A stretch of 64,000 nt of DNA from CALMEH01 sp031409875 (GTDB lineage: Bacteria; Acidobacteriota; Blastocatellia; Pyrinomonadales; Pyrinomonadaceae): contig JANNYB010000083.1 of the NCBI GenBank assembly GCA_031409875.1, forward strand, positions 1 through 64,000, in the 5' to 3' direction. Every line of letters starts with the position of its first letter. Positions within the stretch are counted from its first letter, which is position 1. The notes beneath the pieces were generated by a model. It was not told the DNA's origin. It did not search any database and saw only the letters and a list, made by a program, of their open reading frames with translations. This document shows positions 34,089 to 42,580 of the stretch, piece by piece. Made by a program: the position numbers and the translations under genes.

Positions 34089-35885
34089 ATGTTATCTAGT
34101 CCATTTGTAGTTGCGGCAGTCAGTTTTGCTTTATCGTTAGGGCTGACCTACATTGTCCGCGAATTCGCGCGGCATTATGGCTTTGTCGCCAAACCGAAAT
34201 CCGACCGTTGGCACAAACGCCCGACGGCGATGATGGGCGGCGTGGCGATTTTTTTGACCACGGCGATAGTTTTTGTCGTATTTCTCGAACACAGCCGCGA
34301 ACTTTGGATAACTTTGGGCGCAAGTGCTTTTCTTTTTCTGGTCGGATTGATTGACGACGCGCTTCAAATAAAACCGTATCAAAAACTTATCGGACAACTT
34401 ATCGGCGCAGGAATTGTCGTCAGTTCCGGGTTGACTCTGCAATGGACGAGTTTTGAAATCGTCAATATCGGTCTGACCGTTTTTTGGCTTATCGGCATTG
34501 CGAATGCGATAAATCTGCTCGACAATATGGACGGTTTGGCGGCGGGAATTGCCGCTATTGCCGCTCTTTCGCTGACGCTCGGTTTTGCTTCGAGCGAGCA
34601 ACCCACGCAAGTTGCTTTGACTGCCGCTTTTACGGGTGCGCTTGTCGGATTTTTGGTTTTCAATTTTAATCCGGCTTCGATTTTTATGGGCGATTGCGGT
34701 TCGATGTTTGTCGGGTTTTTTCTGGCAAGTATGGTTTTGGACAACGAAATCGGCGGACGTTCACGCAGCATCGTTTCAATTTTGGCAGTTCCCGCATTGA
34801 TTCTTTTCGTGCCGATTTTCGACACGACTTTTGTAACTGTCTTGAGAAAAATTTGGGGCAGAAAAGCCTCGCAAGGTGGGCGCGACCACACATCGCACCG
34901 ACTTGTCGCGCTCGGACTTTCGGAAAGAAACGCTGTTTTGATGCTTTACGCTTTTGCGATTTTGGCGGGCAGCATCGCGCTTTTCGTGCGCGAACTTCAG
35001 CCAACGCAAAGCCTTGCGCTAATCGGTTTTTTCATTATTATTTTGACGATTATCGGCGTTTATCTTTCAAAGGTCAAAGTTTATGAAGATCAAGACGAAG
35101 AACTCGCCTTGCAAAACAATGCGGGCTACGCTTTTCTTTACAATCTTTCGCACAAACGACGGATTTTTGAAGTTTTGCTCGATGTTTTGCTGATTACGCT
35201 TTGCTATTACGCTTCGTATATTTTGATTTTCGGCGAACTTGAAAATTCGGAAAATTGGAATTTGTTTCTGAAGTCTCTGCCGCTTTTAATTATCATAAAT
35301 CTGTTTTCGTTTTTGCTCGTTGGCGTTTATCGTGGAATGTGGCGTTACACGAGTATTCGTGATGTTTTGACGTTCGGCAAAGGCGTTGCGCTCGGTTCGA
35401 TTTTCAGTATTTTGGCGATTCTTGTGCTTTATCGTTTCGTAAATTTTTCGCGGACGGTTTTTTTGGTAAATGCGATTCTATTGCTTGCGGCTTTATCAAT
35501 CAGCCGTATGGCATTCAAGTTTTTCCGCCAGCTTTTGCCGATGCCGATCAGCGATTTACAATGTAATGTGCTGATTTACGGCGCGGGCGACGGCGGCGAA
35601 ATGGTTTTGCGCGAGTTGAAAAACAATCCCGAATGGAATTATGTGCCAATCGGTTTTGTGGACGACGACCCGATGAAAAAAGATAAAGTTATTCACGGTT
35701 TGAAAGTTTTCGGCGGTAACGGTTCGCTGACCAAGATTTGCCGCGAAAACGATGTGCAGGAAATTTTGATTTCATTCCGCAATATCTCGAAGGAAAGAAT
35801 CGAAGAAGTCCGCGAAATCTGCCGCGATACGGATATTTCGCTCAAACGCGCTCAGTTGGTTATCGAGCCGTTGGAATTTGAATAA
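34089..35885 (+). CDS. WecA/MraY-like phosphoglycosyltransferase fused to a CapD N-terminal-like domain
   Basis: A 598-residue fusion. Residues about 1-330 form a polytopic GlcNAc-1-P transferase of the WecA/TagO type: RWHKRPTAMMGGVA, DDALQIKPYQK, INLLDNMDGLAAG, FMGDCGSMFVGFFLA and GGRDHTSHRL. Then come about four membrane helices (355-460) and a Rossmann domain (about 475-598, VLIYGAGDGGEMVLREL, PIGFVDDDPMKK) like the N-terminal half of FlaA1/CapD proteins and the CoA_binding_3 part of WbaP. The catalytic SDR half of CapD is absent. The first domain should load a HexNAc-phosphate onto undecaprenyl phosphate. The second may regulate it or bind a nucleotide sugar. Confidence 0.88.
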   Translation: MLSSPFVVAAVSFALSLGLTYIVREFARHYGFVAKPKSDRWHKRPTAMMGGVAIFLTTAIVFVVFLEHSRELWITLGASAFLFLVGLIDDALQIKPYQKLIGQLIGAGIVVSSGLTLQWTSFEIVNIGLTVFWLIGIANAINLLDNMDGLAAGIAAIAALSLTLGFASSEQPTQVALTAAFTGALVGFLVFNFNPASIFMGDCGSMFVGFFLASMVLDNEIGGRSRSIVSILAVPALILFVPIFDTTFVTVLRKIWGRKASQGGRDHTSHRLVALGLSERNAVLMLYAFAILAGSIALFVRELQPTQSLALIGFFIIILTIIGVYLSKVKVYEDQDEELALQNNAGYAFLYNLSHKRRIFEVLLDVLLITLCYYASYILIFGELENSENWNLFLKSLPLLIIINLFSFLLVGVYRGMWRYTSIRDVLTFGKGVALGSIFSILAILVLYRFVNFSRTVFLVNAILLLAALSISRMAFKFFRQLLPMPISDLQCNVLIYGAGDGGEMVLRELKNNPEWNYVPIGFVDDDPMKKDKVIHGLKVFGGNGSLTKICRENDVQEILISFRNISKERIEEVREICRDTDISLKRAQLVIEPLEFE

Positions 35886-35886
35886 T

Positions 35887-37059
35887 ATGTCAACAAAATC
35901 AATCAAACTCGAAAGTTCCGCGCTTCGGGCAATTTCGCTCGCGGCGATTTTGGTGTGTTTGGTTGGCGTATATTTTTCCGCAAAATGGGCGTTTGCCAAT
36001 ACGATTGCTTTGAAGGCTGAGAGCCAAATTGATGCCGATCCGCTTGCCATCGGTGAATTTGCTGTCGGTTTAGCTCCTTCTGATCCGCAAACGCATTATG
36101 CGCTTGCCGCGCTTTACGACAAATCATTTTTGTCGGAAAATCAGCCGAAATCGCTTGCCGAATATGAAGCGGCAACCGCGCTTTCGCCGAATGATTTCCG
36201 TCTTTGGTTGGCTTTGGGCAAAGCGCGTGAGCGCAGCGGCGACGCGGCAGGCGGGGAAAATGCCTTGCGCCGCGCCGCTAAACTTGCGCCGAATTATTCG
36301 CTCGTGCAATGGACGCTCGGCAACAATTTACTGCGCCAAAACAAAACAAACGAAGCCTTTGCCGAAATTCGCAAAGCCGCCGAAAACGATACGACTTACG
36401 CAAATCCGGCAATCGCCGCCGCGTGGCAAACCTTTAACGGCGATTTGGCGCAAATAAAACAAAATTTGGGCGATGCGCCGCCAACGAAAACTGCGCTTGC
36501 CGCATTTTTGCTCAAGCAAAAGAAATATCGCGGCGGAATTCAGATGCTTTCGGAAATTGTCGGCGCGGAAAATTTTGCCGTCGGAAAAATATCAAACGGC
36601 AGCTTTGAAGCAAACGAAAAGCGCGAAGAAACAAAAGATTTTGAATGGCAAATCGCTGACGGCACACAACCGCAAATCGGCGTTGATACTTCGCAAAAAC
36701 GTAATGGAAGCAATAGTTTAGGCTTCGTGTTCAACTCGGCAGACGGCAAAGATTTTCGCAATGTTTCGCAACTTGTCGCTGTTGAAGCGGGCAAAAAATA
36801 CGTTTTTGAAACATTTTACAAAGCCGATTTGAAAACATCAGCGACGTTTAGATGGGAAATCGTCAGCGAATCGGACGGAAAAGTTTTAGCCGCAACGGAC
36901 GCGGTTTCGGCAAACGCCGATTGGACAAATATAAAGACGGAATTTACCGCGCCTGAAACGTCCGAAGCCGTGATAATTCGCCTTGTGCGCGACCAATGCA
37001 AAACAACGGTTTGCTCGATTTCGGGCAAAATTTGGTTCGATGATTTTAGTTTGCAATAG
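35887..37059 (+). CDS. Membrane-anchored TPR protein with C-terminal carbohydrate-binding-like domain
   Basis: A 390-residue protein from ATG 35887; the TTG at 35878 overlaps the previous gene. One membrane helix lies near the N-terminus (AISLAAILVCLVGVYFSAKW). TPR-like repeats run from about 50 to 190 (THYALAALYDKS, LWLALGKARERSGDAAGGE, VQWTLGNNLLRQNKTNEAF). The last 150 residues resemble a CBM-type jelly roll (ISNGSFEAN, KYVFETFYKADLK, GKIWFDDFSLQ). Such proteins next to an O-antigen-ligase family gene usually help polysaccharide polymerisation or assembly at the periplasmic face. That role is inferred. Confidence 0.75.
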   Translation: MSTKSIKLESSALRAISLAAILVCLVGVYFSAKWAFANTIALKAESQIDADPLAIGEFAVGLAPSDPQTHYALAALYDKSFLSENQPKSLAEYEAATALSPNDFRLWLALGKARERSGDAAGGENALRRAAKLAPNYSLVQWTLGNNLLRQNKTNEAFAEIRKAAENDTTYANPAIAAAWQTFNGDLAQIKQNLGDAPPTKTALAAFLLKQKKYRGGIQMLSEIVGAENFAVGKISNGSFEANEKREETKDFEWQIADGTQPQIGVDTSQKRNGSNSLGFVFNSADGKDFRNVSQLVAVEAGKKYVFETFYKADLKTSATFRWEIVSESDGKVLAATDAVSANADWTNIKTEFTAPETSEAVIIRLVRDQCKTTVCSISGKIWFDDFSLQ

Positions 37060-37062
37060 TTC

Positions 37063-37135
37063 GGAGTCCACGCTTTAGCGTGAAACCGCCAGCGAAGCGC
37101 GGCGGTTTGGGCAAACTGAAGTTTGAACTCTGAAC
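37063..37135. repeat. Intergenic palindromes with GGAGTCCAC word
   Basis: The gap before the O-antigen ligase gene holds GGAGTCCACGCTTTAGCGTG, an AACCGCC...GGCGGTT hairpin and CAAACTGAAGTTTG. The first word recurs with two changes at 49170, about 12 kb away. Confidence 0.6.
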
Positions 37136-37145
37136 ACTTATTTTA

Positions 37146-38528
37146 ATGTCAGAAGAAAACACGACAAAAGGCGTTGCCAAATCTGCGGAATGGTTGGACG
37201 CGGAAAATTTTGACGAAAATCCTTCGCGTTTGAGCGGCGCGATTTTCGTTTTACTTTGCGTGATGCCGATGATTTTTACCGTTGCTTACGGCGCGGTTGA
37301 CGTTTGGGCGTTGGGTTTTCAGGCAATTTTTGTCGGTTTGATGTTGGTTTTGTGGTGTTTGGAATCTTTCTTCACAAAAGAATTTCGTTACAGTTCGAGT
37401 TTTTTGCAAATTCCGCTGATTGCCTTGATTTTAATTGGTTTAATCCAGCTTTTGCCATTTCGCGCCGGCGGTAACTCAATGTCGCTCGACGGTTATTCGA
37501 CGCGCTTTGCTTTGATTCAACTGTTAATTTATCTCGTCTTTTTTGCCGCCGCACTCGTGTTTATCAACAGTCGCAAACGCTTGCAAATACTAATTGCGGG
37601 CATCATTATTTTCGCTTCTTTGATGGCGTTTTTCGGGATTTTACAGTATTTAGCTAAACTTGAAGCGATTTACGGACTGCGTCTATCGGGACAAGCCATT
37701 CCGTTTGCATCGTTCATCAATCAGCATCATTTCGCGGCGTTTATGGAAATGAGTATCGGTTTGACAGTTGCGCTTTTATTCGGCAAAGCAGTCAAAAAAG
37801 ATAAAAATCTGCTTCTGATAATTTCCGCCGTAATAATGGGTATTGCGGTAATTTTGACAGGTTCGCGTGGCGGATTTTTGAGTTTGTTGGGCGTTTTGGC
37901 ATTTATCATTACGGCAAATCTTTTGGGCAAAAAAGAAGGCGAAAGATCGAGCGGTTTTCGGCGTAATTTCGCGCTCATCGGCGGCGGAGTTGCGCTTGTT
38001 TTGGTGCTTTTCGGTGCGGTTTTCTTGCTCGGCGGCGATCAATCGCTGCTGCGCGGAACAGGTTTGCAAAATGCCAGCGGCGATTTATCGAGCGGCAGAA
38101 CGCATTTTTGGCAAACCGCGCTTAAAATCTTTTTCGATTATCCGATTTTCGGAGTCGGCTTAAACGCTTTCGGCACGGCATTTCCAAACTACGACACTTG
38201 GAACGGCACACTTCGCGTCGAACAGGCGCACAACGATTATCTGCAAATGCTCACCGAAGCCGGAATTTTTGGCTTTCTCTGCGTTGCCGGATTTATCTTT
38301 CTGCTGTTCAAAAAAACATTGCGGACATTGAGTAAAACAACGGATGTTTTTCGTCGCCACGCGGCAATCGGCGCAATCGCGGGTTGTTTCGGCATTCTTC
38401 TGCACAGCTTTTTCGATTTCCCGCTTCGCACGCCTTCAAATGCTTTTTTCTTTTTGATTTTGGTTGTCATCGCTACCGTCTCGATAGGTTTTCCAAAGTC
38501 GGAACGAGGAGCGGTAGCGACTCGCTAA
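37146..38528 (+). CDS. O-antigen ligase/polymerase family membrane protein
   Basis: A 460-residue protein with about eleven to twelve hydrophobic segments. The Wzy_C/WaaL signature is clear: ILTGSRGGFLSLLGVLAF, a large periplasmic loop with GVGLNAFGTAFPNYDTW, and RVEQAHNDYLQMLTEAGIFG. It probably polymerises or ligates lipid-linked oligosaccharide in the periplasm. Its last residues (SERGAVATR) are encoded by the left arm of a REP-like element, so the native stop seems to have been replaced. The preceding TPR protein is its likely partner. Confidence 0.85.
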   Translation: MSEENTTKGVAKSAEWLDAENFDENPSRLSGAIFVLLCVMPMIFTVAYGAVDVWALGFQAIFVGLMLVLWCLESFFTKEFRYSSSFLQIPLIALILIGLIQLLPFRAGGNSMSLDGYSTRFALIQLLIYLVFFAAALVFINSRKRLQILIAGIIIFASLMAFFGILQYLAKLEAIYGLRLSGQAIPFASFINQHHFAAFMEMSIGLTVALLFGKAVKKDKNLLLIISAVIMGIAVILTGSRGGFLSLLGVLAFIITANLLGKKEGERSSGFRRNFALIGGGVALVLVLFGAVFLLGGDQSLLRGTGLQNASGDLSSGRTHFWQTALKIFFDYPIFGVGLNAFGTAFPNYDTWNGTLRVEQAHNDYLQMLTEAGIFGFLCVAGFIFLLFKKTLRTLSKTTDVFRRHAAIGAIAGCFGILLHSFFDFPLRTPSNAFFFLILVVIATVSIGFPKSERGAVATR

Positions 38529-38616
38529 AATTTCCCAAACAATCTTTTAACAGGTCGCTACCGCTCGCTGTTCTGACAAGAATTAGCAGGTCGCTACCGC
38601 TCGTTGTTCTGACTTG
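38496..38616. repeat. REP-like palindrome (GTCGCTACCGC family), copy 2
   Basis: Three arms: a left arm at 38496-38521 (AAGTCGGAACGAGGAGCGGT and on), and two same-direction right arms at 38554-38580 and 38590-38616. The left arm lies within the last codons of the O-antigen ligase gene. Confidence 0.75.
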
Positions 38617-38724
38617 CATCAAAAAAAAAATTCAACCAATGATAGTTTTTTGATTTTTTTTTCGCATTAGTAAATGTAAGCGCAAATTGAGCGCAAAATA
38701 TTTTTGGAGCGATTATAAAAAATT

Positions 38725-39270
38725 ATGTTTTATCCGGTCAGAGAAGTTCAGATTTTAGGCGGCGTAAAATACGGCAAAGGCAATGTTTTCGGTTGGGTGC
38801 GGAAAAAAGGCACGAAAGCGCATCAAGGTTGGGATTTTGCGGCGCGTGATAATACGACGCTTTATGCGGTTGCCGACGGCGATATTGTTCACGTTGACAA
38901 CGACGATGACTCAAATTACGGAAAGTCTATTTTAATGAGCTTTACGGGAATGTATGGCGAAACATTTTACGCATTTTACGCGCACATAAATTCGAGCAAT
39001 GTTTCCAGAGGTAAAAGCGTCAAAGCCGGCGAGCCGATTGGAACTTCGGGAAGCACGGGCAACGCCAAAGGCAGTAATAAATGGGAGCAACATCTGCATT
39101 TCGAGTTTCGCTCGGATAGATATTGCAACAAAGGTTTGGAAGGTCGCATTGACCCGCAATACTTTTTCGGTCCGCCGCCTTTTGCGTGGATGTCGGGCGG
39201 CGAATTCATTCCGTTTTACGAAAGAGCCGCAAATCAAGCCGCTGCCGCCGCAACTTCGTCAGGCTATTAA
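38725..39270 (+). CDS. M23-family (LytM) metallopeptidase-like protein
   Basis: A 181-residue protein consisting almost only of an M23 domain. HQGWD (His33, Asp37) and HLHFE (His123, His125) provide the zinc ligands and catalytic His, with YAH (His87) between, so the active site is complete. M23 enzymes cut peptidoglycan cross-bridges. No signal peptide or membrane helix is visible at the N-terminus (MFYPVREVQILGG), which is unusual for a wall hydrolase. It might be exported by another route or act on an internal target. It lies between the polysaccharide genes and malQ, flanked by repeats. Confidence 0.82.
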   Translation: MFYPVREVQILGGVKYGKGNVFGWVRKKGTKAHQGWDFAARDNTTLYAVADGDIVHVDNDDDSNYGKSILMSFTGMYGETFYAFYAHINSSNVSRGKSVKAGEPIGTSGSTGNAKGSNKWEQHLHFEFRSDRYCNKGLEGRIDPQYFFGPPPFAWMSGGEFIPFYERAANQAAAAATSSGY

Positions 39271-39381
39271 AAAAAGTTTCATCGCAGACACGGAGCGAAT
39301 TGTTAAAAACTGCTATTTTCATCAATTCCGTTCTCCAAACACCTCCAAAACTCCGTGTCTGCGGTGAATGTTTAAAGAAAA

Positions 39382-39453
39382 ATTATCCACAGATCAACGC
39401 AGATAAACACAGATGATTAACTCTGATCTTACCTGCGTTCATCTGTGGATAAT
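39382..39453. repeat. DnaA-box-ended iteron hairpin C
   Basis: TTATCCACA at 39383-39391 and TGTGGATAA at 39444-39452 bound arms of AGATCAACGC/AGATAAACAC words. Just upstream (about 39277-39369) is another inverted pair, CGCAGACACGGAG / CTCCGTGTCTGCG, with a long loop. Confidence 0.85.
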
Positions 39454-39462
39454 TTTTTACTT

Positions 39463-39651
39463 CTACTTTTCTTTCCTAATATTCAAAAGTTTGCGAATTA
39501 TAAAAAACGCATTAATTACAAAGATTACCGCCACAAAAATTATTAAAGCAGTATTGTCTTTTTCGCCCTGAATGCGGCTAAAAATCAAATACGGAACTAC
39601 CAAAACAAAGATGGCAAAGCTGAATAGAAAAATAATTTGTAATATTCTCAT
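39463..39651 (-). CDS. Small two-helix membrane protein
   Basis: A 62-residue protein from ATG 39651 (MRILQIIFLFSFAIF); the TTG at 39681 would add ten residues. Two hydrophobic helices (about 3-22 and 33-52) are separated by a short polar loop (RIQGEKDNT), and the tail is basic (RKLLNIRKEK). No family is recognised. It lies just downstream, on the minus strand, of a fragment that matches the malQ 3' end. The 116-residue membrane protein has the same relation to malQ itself. Confidence 0.5.
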   Translation of the reverse strand: MRILQIIFLFSFAIFVLVVPYLIFSRIQGEKDNTALIIFVAVIFVINAFFIIRKLLNIRKEK

Positions 39652-39715
39652 TTTATTTTTTCTTAAAAATTCTAAATTCAAAAAAACGAAGGATTTTTTC
39701 GTCCCATTTACTCAT

Positions 39716-39763
39716 TTAGCGTCCATAAACTCTCGTCAAATCTCGCAATCTTTTTGCGCTAAT
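39716..39763 (-). pseudogene. Remnant of a second malQ 3' end
   Basis: On the minus strand this stretch reads AKRLRDLTRVYGR and stop, against AERLRNLTGVYGR and stop at the end of the intact malQ. The core AGCGTCCATAAACTC is identical. The rest differs almost only by transitions. Upstream the frame is closed (TAA within about 20 codons), so only the last 14-16 codons survive. It indicates an old duplication of the malQ tail. Confidence 0.6.
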
Positions 39764-39826
39764 ATGAGTTTACCGCTGAAATCAGATTGAAAATTACAGC
39801 AAATTAGAATCAAAATTTTACGTTTC

Positions 39827-40177
39827 TTATTCAAAATCTTGTAACTTTTTCATTTCTGCGCGAAATCCTGTAATTCCCCAAACGATGAAAAAAATTCCGA
39901 CAGCTAACAGAAACAATTTTGAAAATATAACGGGTTTTGCGGAACTCCAAACGCCATAAATAAAAGATGAAAAAAACAATCCCCAAATTCCGCGACTAAT
40001 CAAATGCCGCCAAGAATTTGCTTTGACTCTCTTATTCCATTCTTCAGGATTTTGTTTGAGCATTTCATCAGCATAAAGTTTAGCTTTTCGTTGGTAATAA
40101 TAATTGGCAATGATGCTTGAAAGCACAATGACAATGGCTAAAATTCCGAAAAAAATATACAAGACTGTTTCATTCAT
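39827..40177 (-). CDS. Membrane protein of unknown function, coupled to malQ
   Basis: A 116-residue protein from ATG 40177, whose A overlaps the last base of the malQ stop (TAATG), so translation is likely coupled. The frame upstream of this ATG lies inside malQ and is not coding. It has an N-terminal helix (VLYIFFGILAIVIVLSSIIA), a charged middle (KLYADEMLKQNPEEWNKRVK) and two more hydrophobic segments (GIWGLFFSSFIYGVW, LFLLAVGIFFIVWGITGF). No known family was recognised. The gap 39682-39826 holds only the malQ-tail remnant and nothing else notable. Confidence 0.6.
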   Translation of the reverse strand: MNETVLYIFFGILAIVIVLSSIIANYYYQRKAKLYADEMLKQNPEEWNKRVKANSWRHLISRGIWGLFFSSFIYGVWSSAKPVIFSKLFLLAVGIFFIVWGITGFRAEMKKLQDFE

Positions 40178-41697
40178 TAGCGTCCATAAACTCCTGTTAA
40201 ATTTCGTAATCTTTCCGCGACTTCTTCTGAAAATTCTTCGCTTTTGCATTGCCAAAACCAATTTCCCGATTCCGATGCGGGCAAATTCATTCGCGCTTCG
40301 TTTCCTAATCCGAGCAAATCTTGCATCGGCGCAATTGTTGTGTTTGCGACACTTGACCAAATAGCGCGAATGAAATCCCAATGAATTTCCGCGCCGTCGG
40401 AGTTCAAATATTTCAAACAAAATTCGCGTTCGCGGCTGATTTCGACTTCGGCGCGTGTCGAACCTGCGCCGGATTGCGACGAAAACCAACCGACGGTCGT
40501 GTCGTTGTCGTGCGTTCCCGTGTAGGCGACGCAATTGTTTATATAATTGTGCGGCAAATCGTGATTATTTGCATCGCCGCCGAAAGCATATTGCAAAATC
40601 CGCATTCCGGGAAACGAAAAATCGTCGCGCAATTCTCTGACATCCAGCGTAATTACGCCCAAATCTTCCGCCCAAAACGGCAAGTCGCCGATTTCTTTTT
40701 TCAAAGTTTCAAACAATTCCTTGCCCGGAACATTCACCCATTGACCGCCTGCCGCAGTTTTATCGCCGCCCGGAACTTCCCAACTCGCGGCAAATCCACG
40801 AAAATGGTCAACTCTAACAATATCAACAATTTGCAAAGTAAATTTTACGCGAGAAACCCACCAATCAAAATTCTTTTCGCGCATTGCGTCCCAATTATAA
40901 ATCGGATTTCCCCAAAGTTGTCCGTCCGCCGAAAAATAATCCGGCGGAACTCCGGCGACGAATTTTGGCGAACCGTCGCTGTTTAATTTAAATTCCTGCG
41001 GATTGCACCAAACATCTGCCGAATCGAGCGCAACAAAAATCGGCACGTCGCCGACGATTTTCACGCCTTTCTCATTCGCGTATTTTTTGACCGCAAACCA
41101 TTGCGTAAAAAACAAAAACTGATAAAACTTCTGCTCCCGAATCGCTTCACGCAAATTTTCCCGCGCTTCGGCTAAAGCATTTTCGTCGCGCAATTTCAAC
41201 GAATCTTCCCATTGATACCACGGCTTTTGCGATTGCGAAAATTTAATCGCCCGATAAAGCGCGTAATCATCGAGCCAAAAAGCCATATCTTGCGAAAACG
41301 TCTCAAATTTTCCGCGCAAATCGTCGCTCGCCGAAATCCGAAAACGCTCGTAAGCCTTTGCCAAAAGTGAGTTTTTCCAATCATATAAAAGACCGAAATC
41401 AACGCGACCGTTTGGAAAATCGGGCTTTTCGTTTATTTCGTCAAACGTCAAAAGCGCGTCTTCGACCAATAATTCGGGCGAAATCAAATTAGTATTCCCT
41501 GCAAACGCCGAAAAACTTTGATAAGGCGAATCGCCGAAACCTGTCGGACCGAGCGGCAAAACTTGCCAGTAAGTTTGCTTCGCTTTTTCTAAAAAATCTA
41601 TAAAATTAAACGCTTCCGCGCCCAAACTCCCGATGCCGTAATCGGACGGCAAAGATGTCGGGTGCAATAAAACTCCGCTTGCTCGGGGAAAATTCAT
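40177..41697 (-). CDS. malQ: 4-alpha-glucanotransferase (GH77)
   Basis: A 506-residue enzyme of typical amylomaltase length. Recognisable features are RASGVLLHPTSLPSDYGIGS at the start, GDSPYQSFSAFAGN, KIVGDVPIFVALDSADVW, IVRVDHFRGF with the catalytic Asp nucleophile, PFWAEDLGVIT with the acid/base Glu, and YTGTHDNDTTVGW. It transfers maltooligosaccharide segments in glycogen or maltodextrin metabolism in the cytoplasm. It is convergent to the M23 side and divergent from yceI. The tail is duplicated downstream at 39716-39763. Confidence 0.95.
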   Translation of the reverse strand: MNFPRASGVLLHPTSLPSDYGIGSLGAEAFNFIDFLEKAKQTYWQVLPLGPTGFGDSPYQSFSAFAGNTNLISPELLVEDALLTFDEINEKPDFPNGRVDFGLLYDWKNSLLAKAYERFRISASDDLRGKFETFSQDMAFWLDDYALYRAIKFSQSQKPWYQWEDSLKLRDENALAEARENLREAIREQKFYQFLFFTQWFAVKKYANEKGVKIVGDVPIFVALDSADVWCNPQEFKLNSDGSPKFVAGVPPDYFSADGQLWGNPIYNWDAMREKNFDWWVSRVKFTLQIVDIVRVDHFRGFAASWEVPGGDKTAAGGQWVNVPGKELFETLKKEIGDLPFWAEDLGVITLDVRELRDDFSFPGMRILQYAFGGDANNHDLPHNYINNCVAYTGTHDNDTTVGWFSSQSGAGSTRAEVEISREREFCLKYLNSDGAEIHWDFIRAIWSSVANTTIAPMQDLLGLGNEARMNLPASESGNWFWQCKSEEFSEEVAERLRNLTGVYGR

Positions 41698-41763
41698 AAT
41701 CTAGTTGATAAATTGCTTCGCCGCGCTTTTTTTGACTTGCGGCGAAAAAAAACTCACAATAAT

Positions 41764-41769
41764 TATAAT
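41764..41769 (+). promoter_or_regulatory. Possible -10 box of the YceI gene
   Basis: TATAAT lies 39 bp before the YceI start codon. No good -35 lies at 16-18 bp; TTGACT at about 41732 is too far away. Confidence 0.25.
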
Positions 41770-41808
41770 GCCATCAAACGCAAAATTTAATTATCGGAGA
41801 ATCAAAAA

Positions 41809-42489
41809 ATGAAGAAAATTTTTACAGTTTCAGGAATATTTTTCGCTCTTTTCGGCGCGATTTTTTTTATCGGTTTCAACACTTCGGCGGAAAATACGTC
41901 GGTCATCGAACGCTTTAACGTCTCGAACAAAAAAGACGCAGGCGTAACGGGCGCATACAATTTCGACAAAGCGCACAGTTCAATCGGTTTCCGCGTCAAA
42001 CATTTGGGACTTGTTGATGTTCCGGGTTATTTCCGCGATTTCAAAGGCACGGTAAATTATGACGCTAAAGATGTTACGAAATCAACTGTCGAATTTACCG
42101 CAATGACGACGAGCGTTGACACGGGCGTTGCGCCGCGCGATAAACATCTCCGCACGGCTGATTTTTTTGATGTCGAAAAATTTCCCGAAATGACTTTTAA
42201 AAGCACGAAAGTCGTAAAGAAAGGAAAAAATATGATGATTACGGGCGATTTGACGATGCGCGGCGTAACTAAATCAATTACGTTTCCGTTCACCGTTGCC
42301 GGATTTCTTAAGGACGAAAAAAGCGGCGGAATGAAAATGGGCGCAGTCGCCGAAGCCACGATTAACCGCCGTGATTTCGGCGTAAATTACGGCTCGAATC
42401 TTCCGAACGGAACGCCTGTGCTTTCGGATAACATCGTCGTCGTTCTCAACATCGAAGCAAATCTTCCCGGACAAACAACTACGAAATAA
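41809..42489 (+). CDS. Secreted YceI-family protein
   Basis: A 226-residue protein. An N-terminal hydrophobic segment (IFTVSGIFFALFGAIFFIGF) acts as signal peptide or anchor. From about residue 47 the YceI lipocalin-like barrel is clear: YNFDKAHSSIGFRVKHLGLV, FRDFKGTVNYD, VDTGVAPRDKHLRTADFFDV, FPEMTFKST and GDLTMRGVTKSITFP. YceI proteins are periplasmic and bind long-chain polyprenoid-type lipids. A role in isoprenoid or stress response is usual but unproven here. A CACGAAA-iteron hairpin follows immediately. Confidence 0.9.
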   Translation: MKKIFTVSGIFFALFGAIFFIGFNTSAENTSVIERFNVSNKKDAGVTGAYNFDKAHSSIGFRVKHLGLVDVPGYFRDFKGTVNYDAKDVTKSTVEFTAMTTSVDTGVAPRDKHLRTADFFDVEKFPEMTFKSTKVVKKGKNMMITGDLTMRGVTKSITFPFTVAGFLKDEKSGGMKMGAVAEATINRRDFGVNYGSNLPNGTPVLSDNIVVVLNIEANLPGQTTTK

Positions 42490-42497
42490 AAAGAAAA

Positions 42498-42575
42498 TTT
42501 GCCCACGAAACACACGAAATCCACGAAATTAAAACCAAAACTATTTTCGTGTCTTTCGTGTGTTTCGTGGGCAAT
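42498..42575. repeat. Iteron hairpin, CACGAAA word
   Basis: Left arm GCCCACGAAACACACGAAA plus another CCACGAAA (to about 42528) mirrors TTTCGTGTGTTTCGTGGGC at the right (to 42574). The arms are three tandem 8-10 bp words. It lies between convergent genes. Confidence 0.8.
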
Positions 42576-42580
42576 AAATC

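Noticed and set aside
39276..39415. Frame running past the M23 gene (39186-39416)
   Set aside because: It is out of frame with the peptidase, translates repeat C and shows no domain.
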